Positions 7,267 to 15,591 of a DNA stretch of 56,702 nucleotides are shown here, piece after piece (within the stretch, counting starts at the first letter, position 1; each line of letters starts with the position of its first letter). Both the position numbers and the translations under genes were made by a program. The notes under the pieces are model-generated. The model was not told the origin of the DNA and did not search any database. It saw only the letters and a list, made by a program, of their open reading frames with translations. Source of the stretch: Candidatus Woesearchaeota archaeon (GTDB lineage Archaea; Nanobdellota; Nanobdellia; Woesearchaeales; SM23-78); contig JAFGRK010000008.1 in NCBI GenBank assembly GCA_016935175.1, positions 1 through 56,702 on the forward strand, read 5' to 3'.

Positions 7267-7830
7267 ATGGAAAAATCTGACAAGAAGATTTTGCTTGAGC
7301 TTGCGCGCGACTCTATCAAGACCTATTTCCAGCACAAGAAGCCTAGCATGGAAAAGGCTGCCAAGTTCTCGCAGAAGCAAGGAGTTTTTGTGACCTTGCA
7401 CAAGAAGAATGGCGACTTGCGAGGGTGCATAGGCTTCCCTATGCCTGTCTATCCGCTTAACATGGCGGTTGTCGAGGCTGCTAGGAGCGCTGCTTTCCAT
7501 GACCCAAGGTTCCCCCCTCTAGAGGCAAAAGAGCTTGCTGACATAGTAGTTGAGATTTCAGTTCTCACCTTGCCAGAGGAGATAAAAGTCGAAAGATACC
7601 AGGAGTACCTTGAGAAGATAAAAATAGGCGAGGATGGATTGATTATCCAAGGCAATTTCAGCTCAGGCTTGCTGCTCCCCCAGGTAGCGACTGAGAACAA
7701 TTTCAATGTCTCTACATTCCTTAACTGCCTCTGCCAGAAAGCAGGCATGGGCTTCAACTCCTGGAAAGACCTTAACAACAAGATTTCTAAGTTCCAGGCC
7801 ATTGTGTTCAATGAGAAGCAGATGCAGTAG
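7267..7830 (+). CDS. AMMECR1-family protein
   Basis: 187-residue member of the AMMECR1 family, found in archaea, bacteria and eukaryotes. The biochemical role is not firmly established. The hallmark LRGCIG is present in NGDLRGCIGFPMP near residue 47, followed by AFHDPRFPPL and a C-terminal QVATENNF region. The ATG at 7267 is preferred over the in-frame TTG at 7261. A TATA-like AAATATTA lies about 30 nt upstream. It is transcribed alone between the E1 element and convergent uppS. Confidence 0.9.
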   Translation: MEKSDKKILLELARDSIKTYFQHKKPSMEKAAKFSQKQGVFVTLHKKNGDLRGCIGFPMPVYPLNMAVVEAARSAAFHDPRFPPLEAKELADIVVEISVLTLPEEIKVERYQEYLEKIKIGEDGLIIQGNFSSGLLLPQVATENNFNVSTFLNCLCQKAGMGFNSWKDLNNKISKFQAIVFNEKQMQ

Positions 7831-7937
7831 AGCCCCGCCGGCGAGTGAGGCGCACATATTTCTCTTGTCATTCAGCTATTAGTCAATAAAAAGGCGTTTG
7901 TTTGGTCCTCAAACGGCGGACAGCCTATTCCATTTTC

Positions 7938-8645
7938 CTACTTGCCATACCTTCTCTGCCTTCTAGAAAATTCCTCTATGCACTTCTTCAAGTCTTCTTT
8001 TGTGAACTCTGGCCAGTGCTTGTCTTTGAGGAATATTATCTCAGCGTAAATGCCTTGCCATGGCAATAGCCCGCTAAGCCTTTCCTCGCTTGTCCTGATG
8101 ATGAGGTCTGGCTCGCTTTGCAATGCCAGGTGATTGCGGAATATTTCTGGTGTTACGTCCTCGACCTTTAACTTTCCTTCTTTCACTTCCTCTGCAATCT
8201 TCTTTGCTGCCTGTGTTATCTCCCACCTTCCACCATAGCCTATCAGCAGGTTGAGCTTGTAGTTGGAGTGGTCCTTTGTCTGCTCCATTATGCTTTCCAT
8301 CTTCTTGCGAAGGCCTTCAGGCAATCTTTGCAGGTCTCCGATAAAGGTGATGCGCACCTTGTTCTCTTTCAGCTCGCTATTGTTATCCTTAAGAATCCTA
8401 TCGCACATCTCTGTGAAGAGCTTGAGCAGGAAATCAACTTCAACCTTATCGCGCTCAAGATTCTCTGTGCTTGCGCCCCAGAATGATAATTCTTTTATAC
8501 CTAGCTCTTTGCACCATTTAAGAAGATTCTCAAAAGTTTTTGCGCCTTCCCTGTGGCCTTCCCAGGCTGGCAATCCCCTTTGCTTTGCCCACCTCCTGTT
8601 GCCGTCGGGCACTATCACTACGTGTCGTGGTATTTTGTGGTCCAT
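7938..8645 (-). CDS. uppS: Polyprenyl diphosphate synthase (cis-prenyltransferase, UPP synthase family)
   Basis: Condenses isopentenyl diphosphate units in the cis configuration to make the long polyprenyl carrier lipid used for glycan transfer. The diphosphate-binding VPDGNRRWAK is near the N-terminus, GHREG follows, and RTSEERLSGLLPWQ plus YAEIIF form the C-terminal substrate site. The canonical GGE/RLSNF element reads SEERLSGL here. At about 235 residues the length is normal. Three ATGs lie close together (8654, 8651, 8645). The last is 30 nt from the TATA box at 8671-8679, matching leaderless genes nearby. Confidence 0.93.
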   Translation of the reverse strand: MDHKIPRHVVIVPDGNRRWAKQRGLPAWEGHREGAKTFENLLKWCKELGIKELSFWGASTENLERDKVEVDFLLKLFTEMCDRILKDNNSELKENKVRITFIGDLQRLPEGLRKKMESIMEQTKDHSNYKLNLLIGYGGRWEITQAAKKIAEEVKEGKLKVEDVTPEIFRNHLALQSEPDLIIRTSEERLSGLLPWQGIYAEIIFLKDKHWPEFTKEDLKKCIEEFSRRQRRYGK

Positions 8646-8670
8646 TTTCATCATGAAGTTGGGCTAATGT

Positions 8671-8679
8671 TTTATAAAA
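8671..8679 (-). promoter_or_regulatory. TATA box of uppS
   Basis: TTTTATAAA on the minus strand is centred 30 nt before the third in-frame ATG of uppS. This suggests a leaderless transcript and the start at 8645. Confidence 0.55.
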
Positions 8680-8717
8680 TTTGTGAAAGGAGAAAAAAAA
8701 TTCTACTTGTAAAGTCA

Positions 8718-9266
8718 TCACAGCGTGTCCTTGCATGTCGGGCATATCTTCTGCCCATCCACATCCTCGAGCAGGTCTGAGTAATTGCCGCATATCTCAC
8801 AGGTGCCTTCAGTACCTTCTGCTCCGAACACAGGCTTCCTGGTCTCTTCCCTCAGCTCGAACTTCTCCACTATTATCTCGAAAAGCTGGGGCTGTATCTT
8901 GAGTATGTCCTTTATTGTCAGGAATCCTACGAACTTGCCCTTGTCGAGCACAGGCACATGCCTTATGTTGTAGTCTCGCATGAGTATGAGGGCTTCGTAT
9001 ATGTCCTTGTCAGGGGTTATGGTTATGAGCTCAGTCTCCATTATCTTCTCAACAGGGGTTGATGCCGGGTCTAGAAGAGCAGCCATCGCCTTCCTCACCA
9101 GGTCCTGCTCTGTCGCTATGCCTATAATCTTGCCTTTATCCTCGACGAGCAGGCTTCCCACATGCTTGTCATTCATGAGCTTGGCGCATTGCTGAAGCGT
9201 CGTGTCCTTGCCTATGGTCACTGGTTGCATGGTCATTGCATCCCCGACCTTGTATCCTGTCTTCAT
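8718..9266 (-). CDS. CBS-domain pair protein with C-terminal zinc ribbon
   Basis: 182 residues. Two tandem CBS motifs (about 8-60 and 72-125) form one Bateman module, which in this family senses adenine nucleotides or S-adenosylmethionine. A C-terminal zinc ribbon has CEIC at 156-159 and CPTC at 175-178. The motifs HVGSLLVEDKGKIIGIAT and HVPVLDKGKFVGFLT are typical CBS repeats. The zinc ribbon suggests contact with nucleic acid or a partner protein, but no target can be read from the sequence. It is transcribed separately from uppS, which is 64 bp downstream on the same strand. Confidence 0.9.
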   Translation of the reverse strand: MKTGYKVGDAMTMQPVTIGKDTTLQQCAKLMNDKHVGSLLVEDKGKIIGIATEQDLVRKAMAALLDPASTPVEKIMETELITITPDKDIYEALILMRDYNIRHVPVLDKGKFVGFLTIKDILKIQPQLFEIIVEKFELREETRKPVFGAEGTEGTCEICGNYSDLLEDVDGQKICPTCKDTL

Positions 9267-9398
9267 GTTATGATACCACCTATATTATTATCGCCTATGC
9301 CAGAAGAAATGATGCCCTGTTTAAAAATTTAATCCTATCTGTGCCAGAAAAAGCTCGACGATAAATTGTATCCACTTCCCAAAGGTTAAAACAATAAG

Positions 9399-9407
9399 GT
9401 TTAAATA
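9399..9407 (+). promoter_or_regulatory. TATA box for the gene at 9431
   Basis: GTTTAAATA is centred about 28 nt before the ATG at 9431, consistent with a leaderless message. Confidence 0.6.
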
Positions 9408-9430
9408 TCATGCTAGGATAACTGCGGCTA

Positions 9431-10702
9431 ATGAGCAAGGCCCAAGTGACAAAGGCCATCCTTACCTGCAGCTATAATGACTCAGGCCCAGGATTGGAGC
9501 AGAAGATAAGGGATGATTACCAAAGGGAGAAAGCAGCAGGCAAGACCTCGCTCAACCACTTAATCCTCAGGAACATACATTCAGGGTATGACTCATTGAA
9601 ATTCAACCTGCTGCTCGGAGGAGCCCCTCTTTTTCTCTACACCCTTTACACCATGCACAGGTCTGGGATTGAGCAAGCAGCAGTTGTAGGCAACCAGGAG
9701 ACTGGCAAGATAACCAAAGCTTTTTGCGAGCAGCTCAGAATTAAAGGGTTTGAGTTTGTGCACGAGGGAAAGCCAGAGGAATGGTCCTTGTCAAACACCC
9801 TGCGGAGGGGGAAGAGCCGCCTCAAGCCCTCTGAGGGAGAGCTAATATTGGTATGCCCTGGGGACACGCCTTTCATCAGCATGGAAGGATTAGTAGATAA
9901 CCCTTATGCGACAGGATACGACTTCATAGCTCCCTTTAACAACAAGCAGAACTCTGGCGGATTTTATCCGAGGAACTTCCACTATGTTCTCGTGGATGAG
10001 CAAGGCCAAGAGTATCCTGCAAAGGAAGCCACTGCCATGCTAATCAACTTCCCAAAGCTGGACAAGAACAGGTTTGGCGAGGAGCTCTATGACAAGGCGT
10101 TTGGCGCCAGGAAGAGCTATGACCAAGGCAACCCGCAGCAGAAGTTCATTGCGGAGCTTTTCCTCAAGGAGAATGGGAAGTTTTCTTTGCAAAGGGCAAA
10201 AAAAGCTTTATCAATTGTAGGTATCAGGCAATCTGTGAAAGAAATATCTCGCTACCTCTCAAAAAGGGTTAAGGGGGAAGGGGAAAACGAGCACAATGCC
10301 CCGCATATGAGCATCAAGAGCCTTGAAGGATTAATAGAGCATGCTTTTGGCATACCTGATTTCCACGTCAAAATATACCCGGCTCCAGACCCCGCAGCCA
10401 TGCTTGACATCGACTCATACGAAGACCTGGTGTTTGCAGAGAGCATGCTGCAGCAGGCAGAAAATCCCAGTGAGATCTACCCTTATTATGATGAGCTCAA
10501 GACCTTTTGCAAAGGGCAAGGAAGTTTTGGGTGTGATTTCCCAGAGCGATGGCACAAGTACGCCAATGCGCAGTTCCACAAGTACAGCATCAAGGCCAGC
10601 TACACCAGCGATGGGCACCTAGACCAGAAAGTTTTTCCTAGCTCCAAGATAAAAGGAGAGATAGGACTGATCAAGGAGTTCCATGGGAGAAAGGAAGAAT
10701 AG
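9431..10702 (+). CDS. GT-A-fold nucleotidyltransferase-like protein
   Basis: 423 residues resembling MobA/GlmU-type nucleotidyltransferases. A glycine-rich loop (LLLGGAPLFLYTLYTMHRSG) near residue 61 is followed by AAVVGN and by VCPGDTPFIS near residue 140, which fits the metal-binding acidic motif of the fold. LDIDSYEDLVFAE near residue 330 matches the C-terminal part of nucleotidyltransferase domains. The ~90-residue C-terminal tail is not recognised. The substrate cannot be told. The gene stands alone, with its own TATA box, converging on the gene at 10777. Confidence 0.65.
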   Translation: MSKAQVTKAILTCSYNDSGPGLEQKIRDDYQREKAAGKTSLNHLILRNIHSGYDSLKFNLLLGGAPLFLYTLYTMHRSGIEQAAVVGNQETGKITKAFCEQLRIKGFEFVHEGKPEEWSLSNTLRRGKSRLKPSEGELILVCPGDTPFISMEGLVDNPYATGYDFIAPFNNKQNSGGFYPRNFHYVLVDEQGQEYPAKEATAMLINFPKLDKNRFGEELYDKAFGARKSYDQGNPQQKFIAELFLKENGKFSLQRAKKALSIVGIRQSVKEISRYLSKRVKGEGENEHNAPHMSIKSLEGLIEHAFGIPDFHVKIYPAPDPAAMLDIDSYEDLVFAESMLQQAENPSEIYPYYDELKTFCKGQGSFGCDFPERWHKYANAQFHKYSIKASYTSDGHLDQKVFPSSKIKGEIGLIKEFHGRKEE

Positions 10703-10776
10703 CATTGGCAATGTAAAATAAGAATTTCACAAAAAAAATAAAAAGATTATTTGGTCCTCAATCGGCGGACAGCCTT

Positions 10777-12690
10777 CTAATAATTAACCATTATCTCTAC
10801 GTCTTCTCCAAAGATGCCCTTGAGGTCCTCAAATATAGGCTCCTTGATGAACACTCTTTCTGGCATCTCTATGCCTGTGAGCGCCTTCTCATATTCCTCT
10901 AGCGAGCTGGATTCCTTGTTGGCGAGCTTGCCAGAAGGCAGTATGTCCGCCTTGGAGATGTCCTTCTCCTCATTGTCAATGTCATGGATGATGAAAGCCC
11001 TCTTGCCCAGCAATACCACTTCCCCGAACTTGCTGCCGTACTTCACTCTCAGCCTGGTCTTCTCAAGCTCAAGGCCTCTCTTGCGCTGGATATACTCAAC
11101 AAGGAACCTTATGAGCTCCCGGGAGTCCTTCTGCACGCTATCAACCTCTGCCTTGGTAAGCTTGCCAGCGTCATAGTCTTTCTTGGCCTTCTCAATCTCC
11201 TTTAGCATGCGCAAGTATTTCTCAGGTATCAATCCCTTGCAAACCACTTCTGTCTCAAATATCTTAATCATCTCGCCATCATTTACCTTTTCCACTCCCT
11301 CAAGCCTGAGGATGTCCCTTACAATGGTGACTATGCTCTCGTAGCTATGCAGCACGCTCTCCCTCTCCTTCTTCTCCTGTATGGACTTGAAGAGCTCCTG
11401 CAGTCTCTTGAGGTATTTCTCTGCATCCTTGATTATCACGTCAACCTCTGCGCCTGTGAGGTCTTTCTTGGCGCCGTGCTCCAAGTCCTTCCTTACCCTA
11501 ATGTTGCGCTCAAGTATCTGCACATACTCCTCCTCGAGCAATTTTTCCTTGGTGACGAATATGTCCCTCATCACATCAGGAGTCTCCTTTGGCGTAGGCG
11601 GAGGGATGCCATAGAGCATCAATGCTGCCTGGCTCGGCGTGAGGATTGCATAGAAAGTGTCTTCCATGCCTATGTCCTTTATCTTGAACTTCACCCTCTC
11701 AATCATCTGGTCTCCTGTGCTCATGAACATGTCAATGGCTTCCTGGCTTGGCTTAATCCTTCCCATCTGCAAGAGCAATTTCCAGGGCATGAATATTCCC
11801 CTGTCATAGAAGGGAATGCCGTCCCTTAGGAAGGTGAAGAATATGGGATTAGCCTCCTTTATCCCCTCCCAGAAGTCAGTCAGGATGTAGACCTGGATAT
11901 TTATCTTGTTCTCAATGCCAGTCATCTTGCCAGCCTCAAAGCCCATGCCAATGATTATAGCCCTTAGCTTGTCCTTGAGCTCAGCCCTAGTCATCTTCTT
12001 TACATCAGTGTCATCAATGACAATGAACACGTCAATATCGCTTGAAGGAGTGGCTTTGCCCTGCACCACGCTTCCAGCAAGCACATAGGCGACAATGTAC
12101 TTCTCGAACTTCTTGAGCACCATGGTCTTGTGTATCTCAGAAATCTTTATTGCTGCGAGCATTCCTGTGTCATGCACTGGCGCGCTCATGGCAATCATCT
12201 GCAAGACTTCGTACTTGGCATCATAGCAAGCCTGCCATACCTCTGTGAGAATCATGGTCTGCGCTGCAAGGTTAGGGTCAATCTCAACTGCCATCTTCTC
12301 GATGATGCCAGCCAGCCTGTCCTTGAGCTCTTCCTTGCTCATCTTCTGCGAGTCAGAATCATCCACTAATACAAGGACATTGATCTTCTCTTTCTTCTCA
12401 TCCTCCTTGTCAGGGGGGAGGAGGGCGACTGCCATTATGTAGCCTTCAAACTTCTCAAGGAGCTTCTTCTTGAAATCATCTAGCTTGTCCTTTATCTCCT
12501 CCAGCTTTTTCTTGGCCTCATCAGGTATCTGCTCAGCAAGCTTGTCAAGCTCATTGCTCAAGCCGCCAGCTTCACCGCTGCCTACGACATCAACAGAGTA
12601 AGACTTCTTGCCAGCAGCCTCTTTTGCTTCAGCAGCCCCTTTGCCTTTTTCCACAGCCTCTACCTTTTCAGCCTTTATTTTTTTCGCCAT
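10777..12690 (-). CDS. Large protein with polymerase-beta-type nucleotidyltransferase domains
   Basis: 637 residues. The N-terminus is Lys/Glu/Ala-rich and charged. A domain at about 75-165 resembles a degenerate nucleotidyltransferase. An intact one at about 195-290 has LAGSVVQGKATPSSDIDVFI, with G-S at about 204-205 and the two metal-binding aspartates in DID. The C-terminal half is helical and charged and was not recognised. The ATG at 12690 is used. GGTGA lies about 8 nt before it, and an upstream copy of that site is separated by two hairpins. Two linked copies of the domain suggest one catalytic and one regulatory copy. Confidence 0.7.
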   Translation of the reverse strand: MAKKIKAEKVEAVEKGKGAAEAKEAAGKKSYSVDVVGSGEAGGLSNELDKLAEQIPDEAKKKLEEIKDKLDDFKKKLLEKFEGYIMAVALLPPDKEDEKKEKINVLVLVDDSDSQKMSKEELKDRLAGIIEKMAVEIDPNLAAQTMILTEVWQACYDAKYEVLQMIAMSAPVHDTGMLAAIKISEIHKTMVLKKFEKYIVAYVLAGSVVQGKATPSSDIDVFIVIDDTDVKKMTRAELKDKLRAIIIGMGFEAGKMTGIENKINIQVYILTDFWEGIKEANPIFFTFLRDGIPFYDRGIFMPWKLLLQMGRIKPSQEAIDMFMSTGDQMIERVKFKIKDIGMEDTFYAILTPSQAALMLYGIPPPTPKETPDVMRDIFVTKEKLLEEEYVQILERNIRVRKDLEHGAKKDLTGAEVDVIIKDAEKYLKRLQELFKSIQEKKERESVLHSYESIVTIVRDILRLEGVEKVNDGEMIKIFETEVVCKGLIPEKYLRMLKEIEKAKKDYDAGKLTKAEVDSVQKDSRELIRFLVEYIQRKRGLELEKTRLRVKYGSKFGEVVLLGKRAFIIHDIDNEEKDISKADILPSGKLANKESSSLEEYEKALTGIEMPERVFIKEPIFEDLKGIFGEDVEIMVNY

Positions 12691-12741
12691 CAAAAATCAC
12701 CCCGCGGTGATTTTTGGGGCACCAAAAAACTCTGTTTTTTG
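12691..12741 (-). repeat. Two A/T hairpins separating duplicated GGTGATT sites
   Basis: CAAAAATCACC/GGTGATTTTTG (12691-12716, perfect 11-bp stem) and CAAAAAAC/GTTTTTTG (12723-12741) lie directly before the gene at 12690. The minus strand reads GAGGTGATTCTT, then both hairpins, then GGGGTGATTTTTGATG. The ribosome-binding region is thus present on both sides of the insertion. The first hairpin buries the proximal copy in its stem, which could affect translation. Confidence 0.7.
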
Positions 12742-12952
12742 CTTGCCAGAAGAATCACCTCTCATATGATAAATCATTAACTATCATTAAACCCTTTACT
12801 AATCCCTATTTACGAGAATAAGCAAGTAAAGGATTGTTTATAAAGGTTATGATTAGAATAGGAGAGAATAGGAGAGCACAACACAGAAAATTAAAAGGGA
12901 AAGGAAAGATAAAAAGAAAAGAAAGCAGAAAAAAATAAAAAGCTTATTGGGC

Positions 12953-13696
12953 TTACTTGAAGTACTTCTTCACCAGCCTGTTCTTCATGAAATCCTTGTA
13001 GGCACCTTCTGGAGCATTCTTAGAAGCTTCATAGTGCATTCCCACAAGTGCTCGTTTCTCATCTACTGGAGTGTCGTCACTGGTGGCCAGCTTAACATTG
13101 AATTTAGCCAGGTCAGCGTGGCTGCCCGGAACCTTAGCCAAGTAGTCATTGGCCATCTTGGCATCAATCTGCTTGGTATAGAAGCTTGCCTCCTTCTGCT
13201 GGTAGGTCTCACCATAATCCTTAACAATCGCACGGAATAAGCCCGGTCCGAACCCACCATCCTTGCCCTGTGCCTCTAGCTTGTCCAGGTCTATATCATA
13301 GCTTGCCTTAATAATGGACTTGAAATGGTCCATCTCCTTGTGTGCATCACGCTTCTGGTCAATAGTGGCGTTAGGGTCGTTCAGGATGGCTATCTGCTTT
13401 TTCATAGCCTCTGCCTTCTTAGGGTCGACTCCGTGCATGATGCTGTAAGCAATGTCATCCATGAACCTGTCTGCGAAGTCACCTGGTAGCTTGTACTCAT
13501 TCTTTGCAAGCCTTACCTGCTTCTCCATGGCGCTTAGACCATTCCATTCTGTCCTCTTGTCTTCTGGAAGGCTGGCTGCGTAATGCTTGGCAAGAAGGTC
13601 AAGCCTAACTCCTTCAATTGCCATTTGGATGTTATTACCATGCTCTCTAATGTCTCTGTGGTATGCTTTGGTTAAAAGATCTTCTATGCTTGCCAT
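12953..13696 (-). CDS. Hypothetical helical protein
   Basis: 247 residues, soluble, charged and predicted mostly helical by composition, with no Cys pairs, signal peptide or membrane segment. No family was recognised. The ATG at 13696 has GGTGAT about 6 nt upstream, so it is preferred over the GTG at 13705. It lies behind the nucleotidyltransferase gene at 12690 but is separated by 260 bp, and a TATA box (TTTATAAA, minus strand, near 12840) serves that neighbour. The C-terminus NRLVKKYFK is basic. The repeated motif style (DPKKAEAMKKQIAILNDP) suggests a helical bundle. Confidence 0.75.
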   Translation of the reverse strand: MASIEDLLTKAYHRDIREHGNNIQMAIEGVRLDLLAKHYAASLPEDKRTEWNGLSAMEKQVRLAKNEYKLPGDFADRFMDDIAYSIMHGVDPKKAEAMKKQIAILNDPNATIDQKRDAHKEMDHFKSIIKASYDIDLDKLEAQGKDGGFGPGLFRAIVKDYGETYQQKEASFYTKQIDAKMANDYLAKVPGSHADLAKFNVKLATSDDTPVDEKRALVGMHYEASKNAPEGAYKDFMKNRLVKKYFK

Positions 13697-13796
13697 AATT
13701 ATCACCTTTTATTGTGTTTTATCATTCCTGAATAATTAACCTATCATTTAAAGTTTTCGATTTTAAAGGCTTTTCTCACGAAAATTAATCGTTAAA

Positions 13797-13807
13797 TTTA
13801 TATATAT
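13797..13807 (+). promoter_or_regulatory. TATA box for the gene at 13853
   Basis: TTTATATATAT is centred about 29 nt before an ATG at 13831 that opens a five-codon frame (MIEVG, stop). The real gene starts at 13853 after a GAGGTG site inside that mini-frame. Confidence 0.55.
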
Positions 13808-13852
13808 TAGATATTAAGGGAATTGCAGGCATGATTGAGGTGGGCTAAAAAC

Positions 13853-15055
13853 ATGGTTGACCAGCTTCTTAGCTATGTGCAGGAGCAACTGGCAAAAGGG
13901 TACAAGCCTGAGAGCATAAAAAATACCTTGGTAAGGCAAGGCTACAGCCCTGCGCTGGTTGATGGAGTGATTGAGTCTGTGGGCAGGCAAGGCCCAGGCC
14001 AGTCAATATCCCCTAGCAGCTTAAGCCCTGAAAAGGCAATATTGCCTAAGATGATGATAATAATAGTAGTATTAGGGCTCATCATTACAGGAGCAATAAT
14101 ACTGCCTGACATGTTAAGGCCCAAGGAAGCCTTGCTTGACGTGGTAGCCACTCCTCAGAAGCTCGTATACTATCCTGGAGAGCAATTAGCCTTCACCCTT
14201 GAGATCATCAACATGGGCTCAGAGGAAAGGTTTGACATCATTCTAAACTTCAGGGTTCTTGACAGCGCCAGCAGCATCATAGTTGAAAGAGGCAAGACCA
14301 CAGCTATCAGCACTTCCACCAGCTTCCACGAGACCATTGAACTCCCATCTAACATGAAGCCAGGGGACTATACACTTAATGTCATTGCTAATTATGGAGA
14401 AGGAAAGCTAGCCACTTCATCATTCTCATTCGGAGTGGAGAAAGCAGCTGTTGTTCCTCCTAAAGCCACTTGCAATGACAAGACCAGGAACCAGGACGAA
14501 GTCGGGCCTGACTGCGGAGGAGTATGCGGAGGATACTGGTATGACGGCTCATGCCATTCAACACCCAAAGGAGAGGAAGCTGTTGTGGTTGCAAGCTGCA
14601 ACGACAGGATCATGAACCAGAACGAGGTAGGTGTTGACTGCGGAGGAGTATGCGGAGGATACTGGTACGACGGAAGCTGCCATTCCAGCCAGAAAGAGCC
14701 CACTACCACAATAACAGTCGAGCCTGAGCCAAGCTTTGCAAGGATAATGATAGATATGAGCAAGCTAGCCAAGACCAGCCCTGAGCAAGCCAAGATGCAA
14801 TGCCTTGATATGGAGAAAGTTAATGAAAGAGACATCTGCCTAAAGACAGTGGCGCAGAGCAGCAACAAGGTGCAGTACTGCGACCTGATAACTGACACAG
14901 TAGAGAAGGACAACTGCTACATACCATTCTTCATGGCAGGAGACTACACCCTCTGCGAAAGGCTGACTGACCCTCAGAGCAAGAAGTCCTGCGAGACATT
15001 GCGAGAGATACAGCAGATAAAAGAGGCGATGGAGCAGGAAGCAGCGAGCGGATGA
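13853..15055 (+). CDS. Membrane-anchored protein with tandem Cys-rich DCGG modules
   Basis: 400 residues. The N-terminus is a small helical domain (about 1-45, UBA-like in pattern: KGYKPESIKNTLVRQGYSP), then one membrane helix (about 66-85). A beta-rich Ig-like domain (about 95-200, PGEQLAFTLEIINMG) is followed by two ~42-residue modules with C-N-D, NQ(D/N)EVG and DCGGVCGGYW, and a Cys-containing C-terminal domain. The large part is probably outside the cell. The ATG at 13853 follows GAGGTG at about 10 nt. The Cys modules are nearly identical at DNA level, implying recent duplication. It converges on the HEPN gene with a 2-bp gap. Confidence 0.75.
   Translation: MVDQLLSYVQEQLAKGYKPESIKNTLVRQGYSPALVDGVIESVGRQGPGQSISPSSLSPEKAILPKMMIIIVVLGLIITGAIILPDMLRPKEALLDVVATPQKLVYYPGEQLAFTLEIINMGSEERFDIILNFRVLDSASSIIVERGKTTAISTSTSFHETIELPSNMKPGDYTLNVIANYGEGKLATSSFSFGVEKAAVVPPKATCNDKTRNQDEVGPDCGGVCGGYWYDGSCHSTPKGEEAVVVASCNDRIMNQNEVGVDCGGVCGGYWYDGSCHSSQKEPTTTITVEPEPSFARIMIDMSKLAKTSPEQAKMQCLDMEKVNERDICLKTVAQSSNKVQYCDLITDTVEKDNCYIPFFMAGDYTLCERLTDPQSKKSCETLREIQQIKEAMEQEAASG
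14510..14667 (+). repeat. Tandem duplication of a 126-nt Cys-rich module
   Basis: A 32-nt stretch at 14510-14541 recurs without change at 14636-14667, in frame and 126 nt (42 codons) apart. The surrounding codons are similar but not identical. It encodes the DCGGVCGGYWYDG core of two extracellular modules. Confidence 0.8.
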
Positions 15056-15057
15056 AG

Positions 15058-15536
15058 TTATTTTTTGCCTATTCTTTTATTGATAGCAATACCTAAAATA
15101 ATTATGTACTGCTCAACTTTAGGATGAACTGATTCCCAAGTTTCCTTGCTTATCATTGCTCCCTCGTAATTCACTGCATTTCTTGATAACCGTGTTGTTT
15201 CCAAAACCTGCCATTGAAGCCCTAAGCCAGGATGGTTCTTGCAAATGTAAGCATTGCTGCACTGGTGGTTGCTTATGCTAATCCTCTCTGTGTAAAGAAA
15301 GGCATCAATCAATGTCCTTAAGATCTCATAATAATCCCTCAATAAGAAGCAATAGTTGCCTGTCTTTTTCTCAAAATCCAAGTTCTGAGACTTTAGCCTT
15401 TCAAGAGCCATGTCAGCTGAAGGGAGTAGGGATTTGATTAGCTCAATATCTATCTTTTCTTATTATCAAACCAGATGAGGCACAACTCTCATAGGTTTCT
15501 TCCAAGTCGCTAATCCTTGATTTCACAAAATAGAGT
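15058..15536 (-). pseudogene. Frameshifted HEPN-domain gene
   Basis: The intact downstream part (ATG 15411, 117 residues) is helical and ends in RNAVNYEG...ISKETW, a pattern seen in HEPN proteins where R-x-x-x-x-Y-x-G replaces the RNase R-x4-6-H. Open reading continues upstream of that ATG as IELIKSLLPSADMALERL. A second frame (VKSRISDLEETYESC to GLIIRKDRY, about 15536-15453) supplies what looks like the missing N-terminus. The frames meet at the A-run near 15453-15462, so a one-base shift has broken the gene, or the A-run is an assembly error. It lies beside an MNT nucleotidyltransferase, its usual partner. Confidence 0.55.
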
Positions 15537-15591
15537 TGGAAAGAACTCCTTTTTATAATGTGTATATGAAAATCCGTGATTTTTCCGAGCG

